DNA of 64,000 nucleotides, taken from the NCBI GenBank assembly GCA_019188255.1, contig JAETXT010000001.1:7998001-8062000 (forward strand), in the 5' to 3' direction. Position 1 is the first letter of the stretch. Every line of letters starts with the position of its first letter. Source of the stretch: Verticillium longisporum. Lineage: Eukaryota > Ascomycota > Sordariomycetes > Glomerellales > Plectosphaerellaceae. The translations under genes were made by a program, and so were the position numbers. This document shows positions 22,794 to 33,009 of this stretch, in pieces. A model generated the notes under the pieces. The model was not told where the DNA came from. It saw only the letters and a list, made by a program, of their open reading frames with translations, and made no database searches.

Positions 22794-23299
22794 TCACATG
22801 GCAGGGGCAGGAGGCGCTGCAGCAGCGGCCTCACCCTCGGGCTCTCCCTGGCCGACAACAGGCTCAGCAGCCTCAGCGGGAGCCTCGCCCTCAGGCGCAG
22901 TGGGGGCCTCCCCCTCGAGAGTCAGCGACTGGTACTGCTGGATCGTCTCATCGGCGACGTCCGAGATGACGAGAATGCCGCCGCCAATCGGGTGCAGCTT
23001 GCCGTGCTCCTCAGTCCATCCAAAGGTCTTGCGGCCGTCGGCCTTGCGCGCATGCTCCTCCTCAATGTCGGCGACGCACTCCTCCGAAATGCCGTGCACG
23101 ACGATGAGGTTGTGCGTCTCATCAATGGTGAGCTCCGTGTCGGGCGCGATGAAGCGCTCGCACGCCGCGTTGAAGGTCAGCCAGCAGGGCGCGGGGGGAT
23201 GACGCCGCCCGCGACGTCGGGGTCGGAGATTGGCGTGCAGCGCTTGATGAGGCCGGCTGAGGCCAGGGGGAGGAGGGCGGACAGGGCGAGCGCGTACAT
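22794..23299 (-). CDS. small secreted protein of unknown family (frame broken by one missing base)
   Basis: Start at 23,299 gives a clear signal peptide (MYALALSALLPLASAG) followed by LIKRCTPISDPDVAGG. The frame then fails at a run of six G (C on the coding strand) at 23,193-23,198. Adding one C joins it to PCWLTFNAACERFIAPDTEL and an open frame to a stop at 22,794, giving about 168 aa. Three cysteines lie in the N-terminal third and one in SEECVAD. The last ~45 residues are Ala/Pro/Glu-rich (APTAPEGEAPAEAAEP). I do not recognise the family. Size, signal and few cysteines suggest a cell-wall or secreted, effector-like protein, but nothing shows function. Confidence 0.6.
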
Positions 23300-23789
23300 G
23301 GTTGTGGTGGTATATTCTTGGACTGCTTGTGCTGTTCGTTTGTGAAGGACAGAAAGAAGAGCCGTCTTGTACAATCTGATGGCTGCTGTGACTTTGAGGC
23401 TGAGACTGCGGTTTGCGGTTGTTCCTATCCTCCAGAAGTAGCGTGAAGAAACCCATATATACCCCACGGGGAACACATCTCTTGGCGATCGCGATCCCGA
23501 CCGCCGGGTCGCCCAGGAATGAGAGTTGCGTCAGGCTGACGACCCGAGCTTGCGCGAGCTTGCGCGGTCGAGACAGGGCGGCCAAATCCTCTGACGGCGA
23601 TGATGTTTGGGTCTTGCCAAGCTGCCGATGCACTGAAGTCTGGGATTGCACCTGTTCGGCACCATGTCCTGCCTATAGTGTACAAGAGCTTGAGCTTGCG
23701 TAGGGCAGGACTAAGTTCACCTGACCATTGGGTATCGACCTGAGCTGACAATTAGGTCCTCCTTTAATCTACGGTAGCCTATCTAGGCA

Positions 23790-24210
23790 CTGACCTGACC
23801 ATTGGGGGATGCTATAAGGTGCAACTAAAAAGTCTGACGTAACTTGGTCACTTAATACAATAGAGGCCAGATCACTGTTACGCACAGAAGTAGCTACGGC
23901 TCCGGTGCGGCTAGTAAGAGTTGGGTCTTGTGGACCAGGCAGGCGTCACGCCAGGAACACACAACCGAAGCTATATGGCTGTCCTGTACGTGTCAGATAG
24001 CTGAATTGCAACTATCTGCATAGGTAGGCCACGTAGGCTTATATAGATCCTGGTAGGCACGAGCCTATAAGTCAGGCCACGTGCCCAAGGCAGCTGGGCC
24101 TTAGGCCAGGCCTCAGGCATGACCTCAGGCCTCAGGCAGGTCCACAGGCCAGGCGAGGTGCTAGCCCACAGGCGGCCTTAAGGCACGCCCACGGGCCAGG
24201 CCCTTCCATT
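23790..24210 (-). repeat. LTR-like sequence, GC-rich copy, inverted relative to 29,100-29,490
   Basis: The reverse complement of 29,100-29,490 aligns with this stretch over about 400 bp. Shared landmarks are GGCCTATAAGTCAGGCCACG-type and GCGGCCTTAAGGCACG-type blocks and GGGTCTTGTGGACCAGG against GGGTCTTAGGGACTAGG. Differences are almost all C-to-T/G-to-A in the other copy, so this one is the less RIPped member. By position it is the outer LTR of a minus-strand retroelement whose body would lie to the right. Confidence 0.65.
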
Positions 24211-25691
24211 CCATTTCATTTTCATTCTATAGGTAGGGGTAGTCTCGGAGGGTATTCAAGCCTTTACCCCTAACTATTTAGATAACTTACTTTATAGTAT
24301 ATATATATAATATAAGTCTCGGAGGGTATTTAAGCCTTTACCCCTAACTATTTAGATAACTTACTTTATAGTATATATATATAATATAACTAAACTAAAT
24401 ATATACTTCCTAGCTAGTAAAGCTTATATTAACAATATAAATACTTCTATTAAAACTTACTTTATTTTAAGAAACTTAGATAGAGTTCTCTATAATATTA
24501 TACTTAATAGAGTTCTAATAATATTAAGAGGAGGCTATTAAGAGGGGCGCTAAGTATATTAAAGTAAATTATAAAGTAGAGTAAACTTTATAATATATTA
24601 TACTTTAATATTTTAATTACTATTAAGTTTAATAAATCTAAACTATAGAATAGGTATTAACTTAGGGGCTAATAGTTTAATAGCTTTTTAATTAATTACT
24701 ATAATATTTTATATATATCTTATTAGCTTTTAGAATAGTATTATTAAAGTAATTTAATTTTATATAACGAAAGGAACTTTATTATTTATATTATCTACGT
24801 ATCCCCTTATAAGTAAGGGTAATTACTACTTAAGAGAGTACTAAAGCTTTTACCCCTAATTATATAAGAGTAAGAGTTTTTGTACCCTCTAAGTTAATAA
24901 CTACTTCTATATAGTTAAAGTTAAAGTTTAAATAGCTTATTAAGTATCTTTAATCCCTACTTATAGAGTATACTTAGAGACTAAAATCGTTATATAGCTC
25001 TAGGGTAAGGTTCTATTACTATATTTTAGTATCTTTAATAATATTTATAGCTCTATTTTAAGCTTTTATAAGAGATTATTTATTTTTACGATATATAATA
25101 CTTAGTCTAAGGAGAAGAACTTACCCCTACTACTATAATATAAAGAGAATAGAATAGAAAGGCAAAGCCTTAAGCTCTATATAGTTAGGGGTATATTATT
25201 TAATTCCCTCTAAGGTAGTAACTACCCTTATCTATAATAGGATACTTAGATAGTAAAAATAATAATATTCGTTTCCTTATATAAACTTATACTACTTTAA
25301 TAAAGCTAGTCTACGAGCTAATAAGATATAGATAAGATATTAAAGTAATTAATAGAATAGTTATTATATAATAGGTCCCTTAATTAGTATTTATTCTATA
25401 GTCGAAACTTACTAGCCTTAATAGTATCCCTCTATAAAAAGAGGTATTTATTATTCTAAAGAGTATTAAAACTTTAACTTTTAATTATATAATAGATAAT
25501 TATATCCTAATTATAAAAAATAATAGAAGTAATTTAAATTAAAATTATTAGAGTAAGAACTTTACTTCTTAATATAAGTTCTAAGTTTAAAGTTATTTCA
25601 ATAAGATATAGTAAATAAAATATAAATATATATAGAGTACTCCTCTCTATGAATTATTTCTTAAAATAAGTATCTATATATTAATTCTCTA
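24211..25691. other. AT-rich RIP-degraded repeat block (left part)
   Basis: Very AT-rich, TpA-dense DNA with stops in every frame. It includes a 74-bp duplication (24,241-24,388) and further degenerate copies of a motif reading roughly GGTATTYAAGCCTTTACCCC in both orientations (near 24,830 and 25,170). No surviving gene. Confidence 0.7.
24241..24388 (+). repeat. 74-bp tandem duplication in AT-rich block
   Basis: Two 74-bp units starting AGTCTCGGAGGGTATT lie head to tail, differing by a single C/T (TTCAAG against TTTAAG), itself a RIP-type change. Confidence 0.8.
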
Positions 25692-25739
25692 TAACGTAAT
25701 CCACAAGCGAGTGGTTCACCCATGCGAGTGGTTCACTTC
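25692..25739 (+). repeat. left terminal inverted repeat of the Fot1-like element
   Basis: 48 bp beginning TAACGTAATCCACAAGCGAG; matches the reverse complement of 27,507-27,554 with one mismatch. It contains GCGAGTGGTTCAC twice as a direct sub-repeat. Confidence 0.9.
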
Positions 25740-25800
25740 ACCCCGACCCGACAAACATTCCGAGGAAAACCTCAACCCAAACGCCGTAAATCAATTAAAA

Positions 25801-27454
25801 TCACTCCTCCTCGTCTTTTGCAGACGATGAGATAGCTACCTGACAAGTTCTCGCGTTGTGGCCGGTCTTCCCGCATACGCTACAGCATCGTTTCTTCGGC
25901 TGGGACCACGACGCGGGACCCGGGTTCTGCAGCGTTTCCTCTTTTATCTGGATATCTACTTCCTTCTGAGCAATCTTGTCCTGTCCCTCGCCTACAGCCA
26001 TGCTTCCTCCTTCCCGGAGACGTAGCTTTTTGGCCCTCCGGCGTCGGCTTAGTGTAGCATTTTCCTCTCGAAGGATCATAACCTCTGACTTCAAAAGAGC
26101 GATCTGGTGCATAACACCCCGCGTCCCCTTCGCAAGATAGTCAACAGCATCTAAAATTGACGTTGGGGAGCTTCCCTGGTGGCGTGAGATTCGCCCTTTG
26201 ATGAAGTCAGTCTGGGAACCTGCCTCGAGCAGGTTAGTGGGCGTCTTAGAGACCCAAGAATCACGCTCCCCGTGGGACGTCCCCGGAGGCGTCGTCGTCC
26301 TCAACCTCACATCCAGCTTTGACAGGACTGTTTCCGGGTTATGGGGGACAAGCCCCGCTCCTCGAAAGCCTCCCTGGATGTTTTTCTGTCATTGCTTGCT
26401 GAAATGCAGCCGAAAACGCCGGGAAGAAGTCCTCTTTGCTGATGTGCGTTGTACCCGCCCTCATCCTATCCTCGATTTGCCGACCGTATGCTTTCTTTAG
26501 TGGGCCAAAACACCCAACATCGAGAGGCTGGAGTAGATGTGACGAATGAGGAGGCATACAGAGTGTGATGATGTTGTTCTCCTTGCAGTAGAGTTCGAAG
26601 TCGACCGAGTGGTGACTTTCGTGGCCATCCAGGATCAGTAGGCGATAACCGCCCGAAGTACGGGACTTTGTATGCCTGTCAAAATGCCGAATCCATTCCA
26701 GACCAATATCATTCGTCGTCCAGCCGTTTGGAGATGTTGCGATTCTCCAGTCGCGAGAAATCGCGTCGTCCTGGTACCAGCTCGAGAGGTGGTACTTGCC
26801 CGAAACCACGATGAACGGCGGGACGGAGAAACCCAACGCGCCAACGCCCTGGATCACCGTAACCCATTCCCGGTTGCCTGGCTGCCTCATCTTCACATTG
26901 GACCGTCTTTCCGAACTGGTCACGACCATTCCGTTGGCGATAACGCCCATCTGGAAGCCGGTCTCGTCAAAGTTGTACATGTCAGCCTCTTGGATGCCGT
27001 ACTTGGCGATCATGTTATGCACGAGGCGGAACCACGCGTTTATCGCGTCCGGATCTTCGCATTGGGCCCTCTTGTAGTCGTACTTGCGAAAGAAACGCGT
27101 CCGGAGCTCTGGTTGCCGTTTGACGAAGTTTGCGGCCCAGTTCTTCCCGACGCGTGGCGCGTCACGGTCGGCAAGCAGGCGATTCGCCATATCTCCGACC
27201 TCACCCAACCGGGGAGGGTAAGATCGCGCATCTAGGTCAAGGATATATTCGACAATAGTTTTCTCTTCTAGTACTGTTAATTTGGCAGAATTGGGCGGGC
27301 TTTCGCGTCGGGAGGGTTTGCCCTTCTGGCGTCGGAGGAGCGTCGTTAAGGGGACGGTGTAGATCCTCGCAGCACTCCGGGCGCTTAGGTTCGGGTCATT
27401 GTCCATAGCTTGGATAGCAAGGAATAATTGACCTTCTTTTGAAAGAGTCTCCAT
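25801..27454 (-). pseudogene. pogo/Fot1-family transposase (one frameshift)
   Basis: Starting at 27,454, an N-terminal psq-type helix-turn-helix (residues about 5-45, RSAARIYTVPLTTLLRR) precedes a CENP-B-like DNA-binding region with LADRDAPRVGKNWAANFVKR. The DDE core is intact: YNFDETGFQMG (Asp 163), LILDGHESHHS (Asp 276) and QPLDVGCFGPLKK (Asp 312), with 35 residues between the last two. The frame breaks at an A5 run (T5 on the plus strand, 26,381-26,385) and resumes as NIQGGFRGAGLVPHNPETV. The C-terminal part has a basic coiled stretch and a zinc knuckle CSVCGKTGHNARTC (CCHC). Removing one A gives about 550 aa, standard for the group. As it stands it should not make full-length transposase. 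Confidence 0.88.
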
Positions 27455-27506
27455 CGCGGGCGGAGGTGGAATCTGTAGAATTCAGGTGTAGGTCGTGGGC
27501 CCGGGC

Positions 27507-27554
27507 GAAGTGAACCACTCGCTTGGGTGAACCACTCGCTTGTGGATTACGTTA
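27507..27554 (-). repeat. right terminal inverted repeat of the Fot1-like element
   Basis: Inverted partner of 25,692-25,739; the outer end is followed by the TA target duplication at 27,555-27,556. Confidence 0.9.
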
Positions 27555-28079
27555 TAGCTATTAAGGGTTAATCTATTATATATAAAGGGCACCCTTTAGA
27601 TCTATTTTTAGGTTTTTAGATCCTTATAATTATCTAATTTTAATAATACTTATAAGTCCCCTTTATATAATAATTCCTATCTAATTTATATATTTTTAAT
27701 TATTAAAAACGGATACCTTCTAAGATATACTTTATTCCTATTAAGATTAATTTAAGTATTTCTCTTAATTAATTATAACCTTCTTCTTAATTACCCCTCT
27801 ATTTTCCTACCTTCGATCTAAATGAAAAATATACTATTTTATAGCTCTTATTAAAGGCTATAAGAATCTTCGATTTATTTCTTAACCTAACGTCTCCTTC
27901 TAGAAATATAATTACTTATATCTCTCTTTTCCTCTTATCTATTATTATCTCTTTATTCTATAACTAAGTTATACCCTTAGTCGTAACTTAATACCTCCTA
28001 TATCGATTACGATATATACTAATAATACTAATTATAGCCTAGGAGTTAGTCTTATTAGACTTTATTATTAGCCTATTAT
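27555..28079. other. AT-rich RIP-degraded DNA
   Basis: No gene. It is probably the decayed upstream part of the retroelement whose integrase is recognisable from 28,080, but I could not follow the protein across this stretch. Confidence 0.5.
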
Positions 28080-29090
28080 TATTAAAGGAACCCTTAATTA
28101 GGACCTTTTATAATAATATCTTTATAATTATCGATTAATTTACTGAATACTTATACTTTCTCTTATATAAAGTAATAAATATAATAGAAGACTTTATTTA
28201 TATATTCCTTAGAAATATTATTAGATAATATAGATTCTTAAAAGAATTAATATTAGATAGAGATAAGCTATTTATTAATAGTTTCTAGAAGTTATTTATT
28301 ATATAGCTAAGAGCTAAATATAAGCTTTCTATAATATTTTACCTATAAATAAATAGATAAATAGAATAAGTAAATTAAACTATAGAATAATACCTTTAAT
28401 ATTATATTAACTATTAATAAGATAATTAGCTTATATTACTATTTATTATATAATTTATATATAATAGCTTATTAAATAAATTAACTAAAGAATTACCCTT
28501 CTATATTAATTATAGCTATAATCCTATAGCTTATACTAAACGATATAAAACGCTAAATATACTAAAAGCTATGAATATTGTAATTAATATTTATAATATC
28601 TAGAATTAGATTAGATTTAACCTTAAACTAATATATATTAGAATAATTATATATATTAATAAAATAAGGATAAAGGGACTATCTTTATAGGAAGGAGATA
28701 GCGTCTACTTTATCTATTAAAATATTAAAATAAAAAAACTAAATAATAAATTAGATTTTAAGAAACTAAGACCTTTTAGAATTCTTAAAAAACTCTTAGA
28801 TATTAATTATTACCTCTTATTATTAGAGAATATAGTAATCTACCCTATTTTCTATATTATACTTTTAGAATTAGTACTATATAATATATTACTTAAAATA
28901 AACTACGAAATTTAGAATATTAATAAATATAAAATCGAAAGAATTATTAATTATAGGATATAGAATAATTAAGATAAGTACTTTATTAAATAGATAGATT
29001 ATAATTATTAAGAAAATATATAAAAATTAATTAAGAACTTAAATTACTTATAGCTATTAAGGTAGTTCTATTAATACTAGATTCCTCTAA
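28080..29090 (+). pseudogene. Ty3/gypsy (chromovirus) integrase and chromodomain relic
   Basis: In one plus-strand frame, treating stops as mutated Trp/Gln codons, the order of a chromoviral integrase can be read. It includes FYNNIFIIID then FTEY (first catalytic Asp), LILDRDKLF (second Asp), KELPFYINYSYNP and the GDSVYFIY...NIKIKKLNNKLDFKKLRPF segment that ends gypsy integrases. These are followed by IYPIFYIILLEL and a chromodomain-like YKIERIINYRI...DKYFIK. Nearly every lost residue is explained by C-to-T or G-to-A change. The 3' LTR follows immediately at 29,100. The gene is dead; RIP is the best explanation. Confidence 0.82.
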
Positions 29091-29099
29091 TAATATAAA

Positions 29100-29490
29100 T
29101 AGCTAGGTAGAAGGGCCTGCCCTATGGCCGTGCCTTAAGGCCGCCTATGGCCTAGTACGTAGCCTGGCCTATAGCCCTGCCTAAGGCCTAACTGCCTAGG
29201 GCACGTGGCCTGACTTATAGGCCCGTGCCTACTTACCTATATATATACCTACGTAGCCTTCCAACCTAGGTAGACTAATTCATCTATCTTATACCTATAG
29301 AATAGCTACCTAGTATCTATTATATATTCCTAGTATAACACTTACCTAGTCCCTAAGACCCGACTCTATTACTAGCTATAATAGAGCCATAGCTATTTCT
29401 ATATATAATATCTAATAACTCTATTAAACCTAAAGAAGGCTAATCTATATTAGAAATTACCCTATAAATACTAAATTACTCTTTATATAA
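29100..29490 (+). repeat. 3' LTR of the gypsy relic, heavily RIPped
   Basis: Lies directly after the chromodomain relic and matches, inverted, the GC-richer LTR at 23,790-24,210. Boundaries are approximate because decay blurs the TG...CA ends. Confidence 0.6.
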
Positions 29491-30059
29491 TATTTATAAA
29501 TTTTAAGAATAGGAAATAAGCTATCCTCTTTATCTAGCTCCTAGATACCCTAATAAAACGCTTTATTATTATATTCTTTTACTTTCCTCTTAATCTATTA
29601 AATCTATTATAAACGATTTATAGTATATAATAAATCCTCCTATAATTTAGCTAGCGCTTCTTCTATAGCTTCTTTATTATCTTCTAATTTCTTTTTAATT
29701 ATAGAAAGTCGCTTAATTAAGCTATTATTAGCTATAATACCCTTATTAGCGAAAATATAATACTTATAAGAAGATAATACTAATATACTATTATATTAAT
29801 AACCTTACTTTATATATTCTTTATATTATATAGATTTCTTTAATATATAATATTTTAGACTTTTCTAAAAATACTAAATATAAAGTATATTAATATTAGA
29901 ACCCTTTAACTTAATTAAAGATATAAGATTAATATACTTAATAGACTTCTTTAATAAAGGTTTTTAAATATAATTAAATATTATACTATAGTTAATTAAG
30001 GTGGAAGTTATAGATTAATTAAACCTAGGATAGGATTTATTATTTATAGCTATTAAGAT
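29491..30059. other. AT-rich degraded DNA
   Basis: No gene. The last ~60 bp include a purine tract AAAGGAGGAG just before an LTR-like sequence, the place where a retroelement polypurine tract belongs. Confidence 0.5.
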
Positions 30060-31080
30060 ATTAGCTTAAAGGAGGAGTATTATATAACGACTAAGGGTTA
30101 AATAACTAGCTATAGGTAGCTCTACGCTAAGAGACCTAGAATATTATAGGCATAGTGGACAGGCAATCAGGTAGATCCTATCACGTGACCGCAGGCCGGT
30201 GATCACGGGAAGGTGATCCCTATCGGTGATCACGGGACCGTGATCACCGCTAGGCGATTACGGTATAGTGATCACGGAACCGTAATTACTAGGCTTCACG
30301 AATCCTAGTTATATAACTAGGAAGCATAATATATAGAGAACCCCTATATCCCCCTTAATAGGGAGGGATATCTTAATATAATACTATTAATCGAGTATTT
30401 AAGATCTAAGATTATCGGTCCCCGTGACTATGACTATATTATAGAATTACTAATAAGATAAGGCTCGCTAAGGATAGATTATATAATAGGATTACTAGGA
30501 ATCGTAATCTAGGATAAGGGATTACTATTATATTAGGATTGCTATAAGCTATAATCTAATATAATAAGATTATAATATAATAATAAGCTATCTAATATAG
30601 CCTTATACTTAATTAATAAGGATAAGATAGATAAATATATAAGGAAGGATATCGCTATACTTATAGCTACCTACTTTTATTATACTAGTAATTAGTCTAA
30701 GTCTTACTTTATATTTATTATAACGAGTACGTAACGCCTTACGATACTATATTATCTTAGAGTTATAACCTAAGCTTCTACTAATAGTAACCCTAACCCT
30801 CTAATAGTGTTCCCTCTTTAGAAGCTACTAGGTCGTAATACTACCCTACCTATTTAGAGCTCGCAGGCATAGCTAGAGTACTGAATTAGGGCTTATATAA
30901 GTAGTAAAGCCCTCTGAATAGAATTCCTATATACCCTCCTAATAGGGGAGGGCATCTCAATATAATACCTTGAATTAAGTATTTAAGATCTAAGATCATC
31001 GGCCTATATAGCTACGACTATATTAATAAATGTCAGACCGCTAATAGACAATCACCTATATCGAGCCTTTAAGGAGTTGC
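30060..31080 (+). repeat. second LTR-like relic with internal direct duplication
   Basis: A purine tract is followed by sequence rich in GTGATCAC palindromes (30,200-30,300). About 100 bp at 30,335-30,430 (with GTATTTAAGATCTAAGAT) recur at 30,915-31,022 with RIP-type differences, so two LTR copies or a partial tandem are present. The segment 30,840-30,910 matches the inverted relic at 2,965-3,035. No coding sequence remains. Confidence 0.6.
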
Positions 31081-31335
31081 ATATAAGCACCCTATTTTAA
31101 ACCTAGTCAGTCCCTGCTAGAACCTGGCACCCGCGTGTATAGCTATATTCTTTCCTCGTTTTCGACTCCTCACGTAGAATGTGACGTCAGGCAGGGGTCC
31201 TGGCTATCCCACTAACGCAAGAAGCTGCACCCCAAAGGAGAATGGCGAGTGCCAGACCTTCTCTTGTTCATTCATATGTCCACCGTCGTTCTCCTTCCAG
31301 TATTCCTAGCATTCTGACCCGTCAACTCGTGCACC

Positions 31336-32418
31336 ATGACCGACTCAACAGGCCAACAGCCCGACAAGTCAATGGCCGCCCGTACCCCAGCTGCCGAGTT
31401 AGGCACGGCTCAGCCGGGAGGACAGCCGTCGCCCCTGCAGGATCAGGCTCCCCCGCAGCAAGCGCCAATTGAGGTTGACCCTGACGAACTTAATTCCAAT
31501 CTTGGCGATGAGGTCTCGAACGCCAGCACGTCTCTGCGTTCCAGCGTCATACACTACGAGATTCGCCATGGCCGTCGATACCACGCTTACCAGTCGGGGC
31601 ATTACAACTTTCCCAACAACGAGCAGGAGCAAGACAGGCTCGACATGGTGCATCACGTCTTCTTTCGCTTGATCAACGACAACCTGTTCCTGGCACCGAT
31701 TGACCCGACAGGCTTGCGCATTCTCGACATTGGCACCGGCACGGGCATATGGCCCATCCATCTCGGCGACCTCTACCCCGGCGCCGAGCTCATTGTCGGC
31801 AACGACCTCAGTCCCATCCAGCCAGAATGGACCCCGCCCAACGTCAAGTTCAACGTCGACGACGTCGAGCTCGATTGGGTCGAGCAACAGCCTTACGACT
31901 ACATCCACTGCCGGTACATGGCTGGCGCCATCAAGGACTGGCCCCGCCTCGTGCGGCAGATCTACCAGAACCTCAAGCCGGGCGGCTGGGTCGAGTTCCA
32001 GGAGTCGGCCAATACGCTCCTCTCCGAAGACGGCTCGCTGCAGCCGGACAACCCGATGCTCACCATGATGAACGGCCTCATAGAGGCCTGCGACAAGATC
32101 GGCCGGACCATGGACCCGGCGCCATCCATGAAGCAGTGGGCGCTCGACGTGGGGTTCAAAAACGTCCAGCAGCAGAGCTTTAAGCTGCCGATCGGCAGCT
32201 GGCCCAGCGATCCGCGACTGAAGGAGTGCGGCACGCTCATGGGCAACAACTTTGTCGAGGGCGTTGAAGGCTTTACGGCCGCGCTCTTCAGGGACGTGTT
32301 GGGGTGGCGGCAGGAGGAAGTGACGGTGCTGAATGCGGGCGTCAGGGCTGCTGCAAAGGATAAGATGGTGCATCCCTTGTTCAATGTGTTGGTCGTCACG
32401 GGCCAGAAGCCGCTGTGA
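31336..32418 (+). CDS. LaeA-like SAM-dependent methyltransferase
   Basis: Single exon, 360 aa. After a disordered Gln/Pro-rich arm of ~50 residues comes the fungal signature RHGRRYHAYQSGHYNFPNNEQEQDR, followed by motif I LDIGTGTGIW (residues 130-139), the acidic NDLSPIQPEWTPPNVKF loop, IHCRYMAGAIKDWPRLVRQIYQNLKPGGWVEF and a C-terminal helix bundle. This is the class that includes the secondary-metabolism regulator LaeA and many paralogues; true LaeA is only one of them, so I do not assign the symbol. It is the first intact gene after the transposon block. Likely cytosolic or nuclear; substrate unknown. Confidence 0.85.
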   Translation: MTDSTGQQPDKSMAARTPAAELGTAQPGGQPSPLQDQAPPQQAPIEVDPDELNSNLGDEVSNASTSLRSSVIHYEIRHGRRYHAYQSGHYNFPNNEQEQDRLDMVHHVFFRLINDNLFLAPIDPTGLRILDIGTGTGIWPIHLGDLYPGAELIVGNDLSPIQPEWTPPNVKFNVDDVELDWVEQQPYDYIHCRYMAGAIKDWPRLVRQIYQNLKPGGWVEFQESANTLLSEDGSLQPDNPMLTMMNGLIEACDKIGRTMDPAPSMKQWALDVGFKNVQQQSFKLPIGSWPSDPRLKECGTLMGNNFVEGVEGFTAALFRDVLGWRQEEVTVLNAGVRAAAKDKMVHPLFNVLVVTGQKPL

Positions 32419-33009
32419 GTGTGGTCAGCGGGATGATGGAAGGTGAGGACATTTGAGTGGTGACTCGGTGCGGGGCGCTACCAGGTGTGGTTGTCTTCAG
32501 GCTAAAGCCCAAGCAAGTTGTTTTTTGTAGGAATCATGGTTGCTGAGCAGAATTCTTCACTGGTTGGGTTCTGAGGCTTGTCTCCCCAACGATCGGGCAT
32601 AGTGATCGTGTATTAAATAAGGCGCAAGAGTATTAGTCTTGCGACAGGCGACCTGGGCTTTAGTAAAGCGTTTAATCCGTCATGTGTTTGCGGATCTCGA
32701 GGCGTTGCTCAGACAGTGTTAATTCGACTTTAAGTTGACCACAACTCAATCTGCTTGTGTAGGGCTGTCAACAGGTCTGGTGGTGCAGAGGACCGGTCGA
32801 CGTGTTTTGATGATTCCGTTTAGCGTCCAAAGCATATCCTACAGGCTGAACCCAGAGATGTACTCGTCACGAGCAACGGAATTTTGCTCTGAAAGCTAAG
32901 GTTCAAGATTTTAGGGTTAATGAATGGCCAGGACTCATGGAGGTCCAATGTGACACCCGTGGTCGACGAAGTTCCCAAGACGTGGAGCACGTTGAGGTTG
33001 ACGAGTTTA
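32419..33009. other. intergenic between methyltransferase and fold-back element
   Basis: No gene seen. GAGGTTGACG at 32,994-33,003 recurs at 33,823-33,832 on the other side of the fold-back element. Confidence 0.5.

Larger units (their letters stand above)
25692..27554 (-). mobile_element. Fot1/pogo-type DNA transposon, 1,863 bp
   Basis: 48-bp terminal inverted repeats with one mismatch bound the element, each flanked by TA, the target duplication of Tc1/mariner-pogo transposons. Each repeat contains the 13-mer GCGAGTGGTTCAC twice. The interior is GC-rich and carries one transposase gene, whereas the surrounding DNA is extremely AT-rich. The element therefore inserted after the neighbours were RIPped and has escaped RIP itself. 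Length and layout match the Fot1 group. Confidence 0.9.

Noticed and set aside
24211..31080. Possible centromere or mitochondrial insertion because of extreme AT content
   Set aside because: Readable gypsy integrase, LTR pairs and transition-type decay explain it as RIPped retroelements.
31399..32373. 324-codon minus-strand open frame
   Set aside because: Antisense to the LaeA-like methyltransferase, which has clear SAM motifs.
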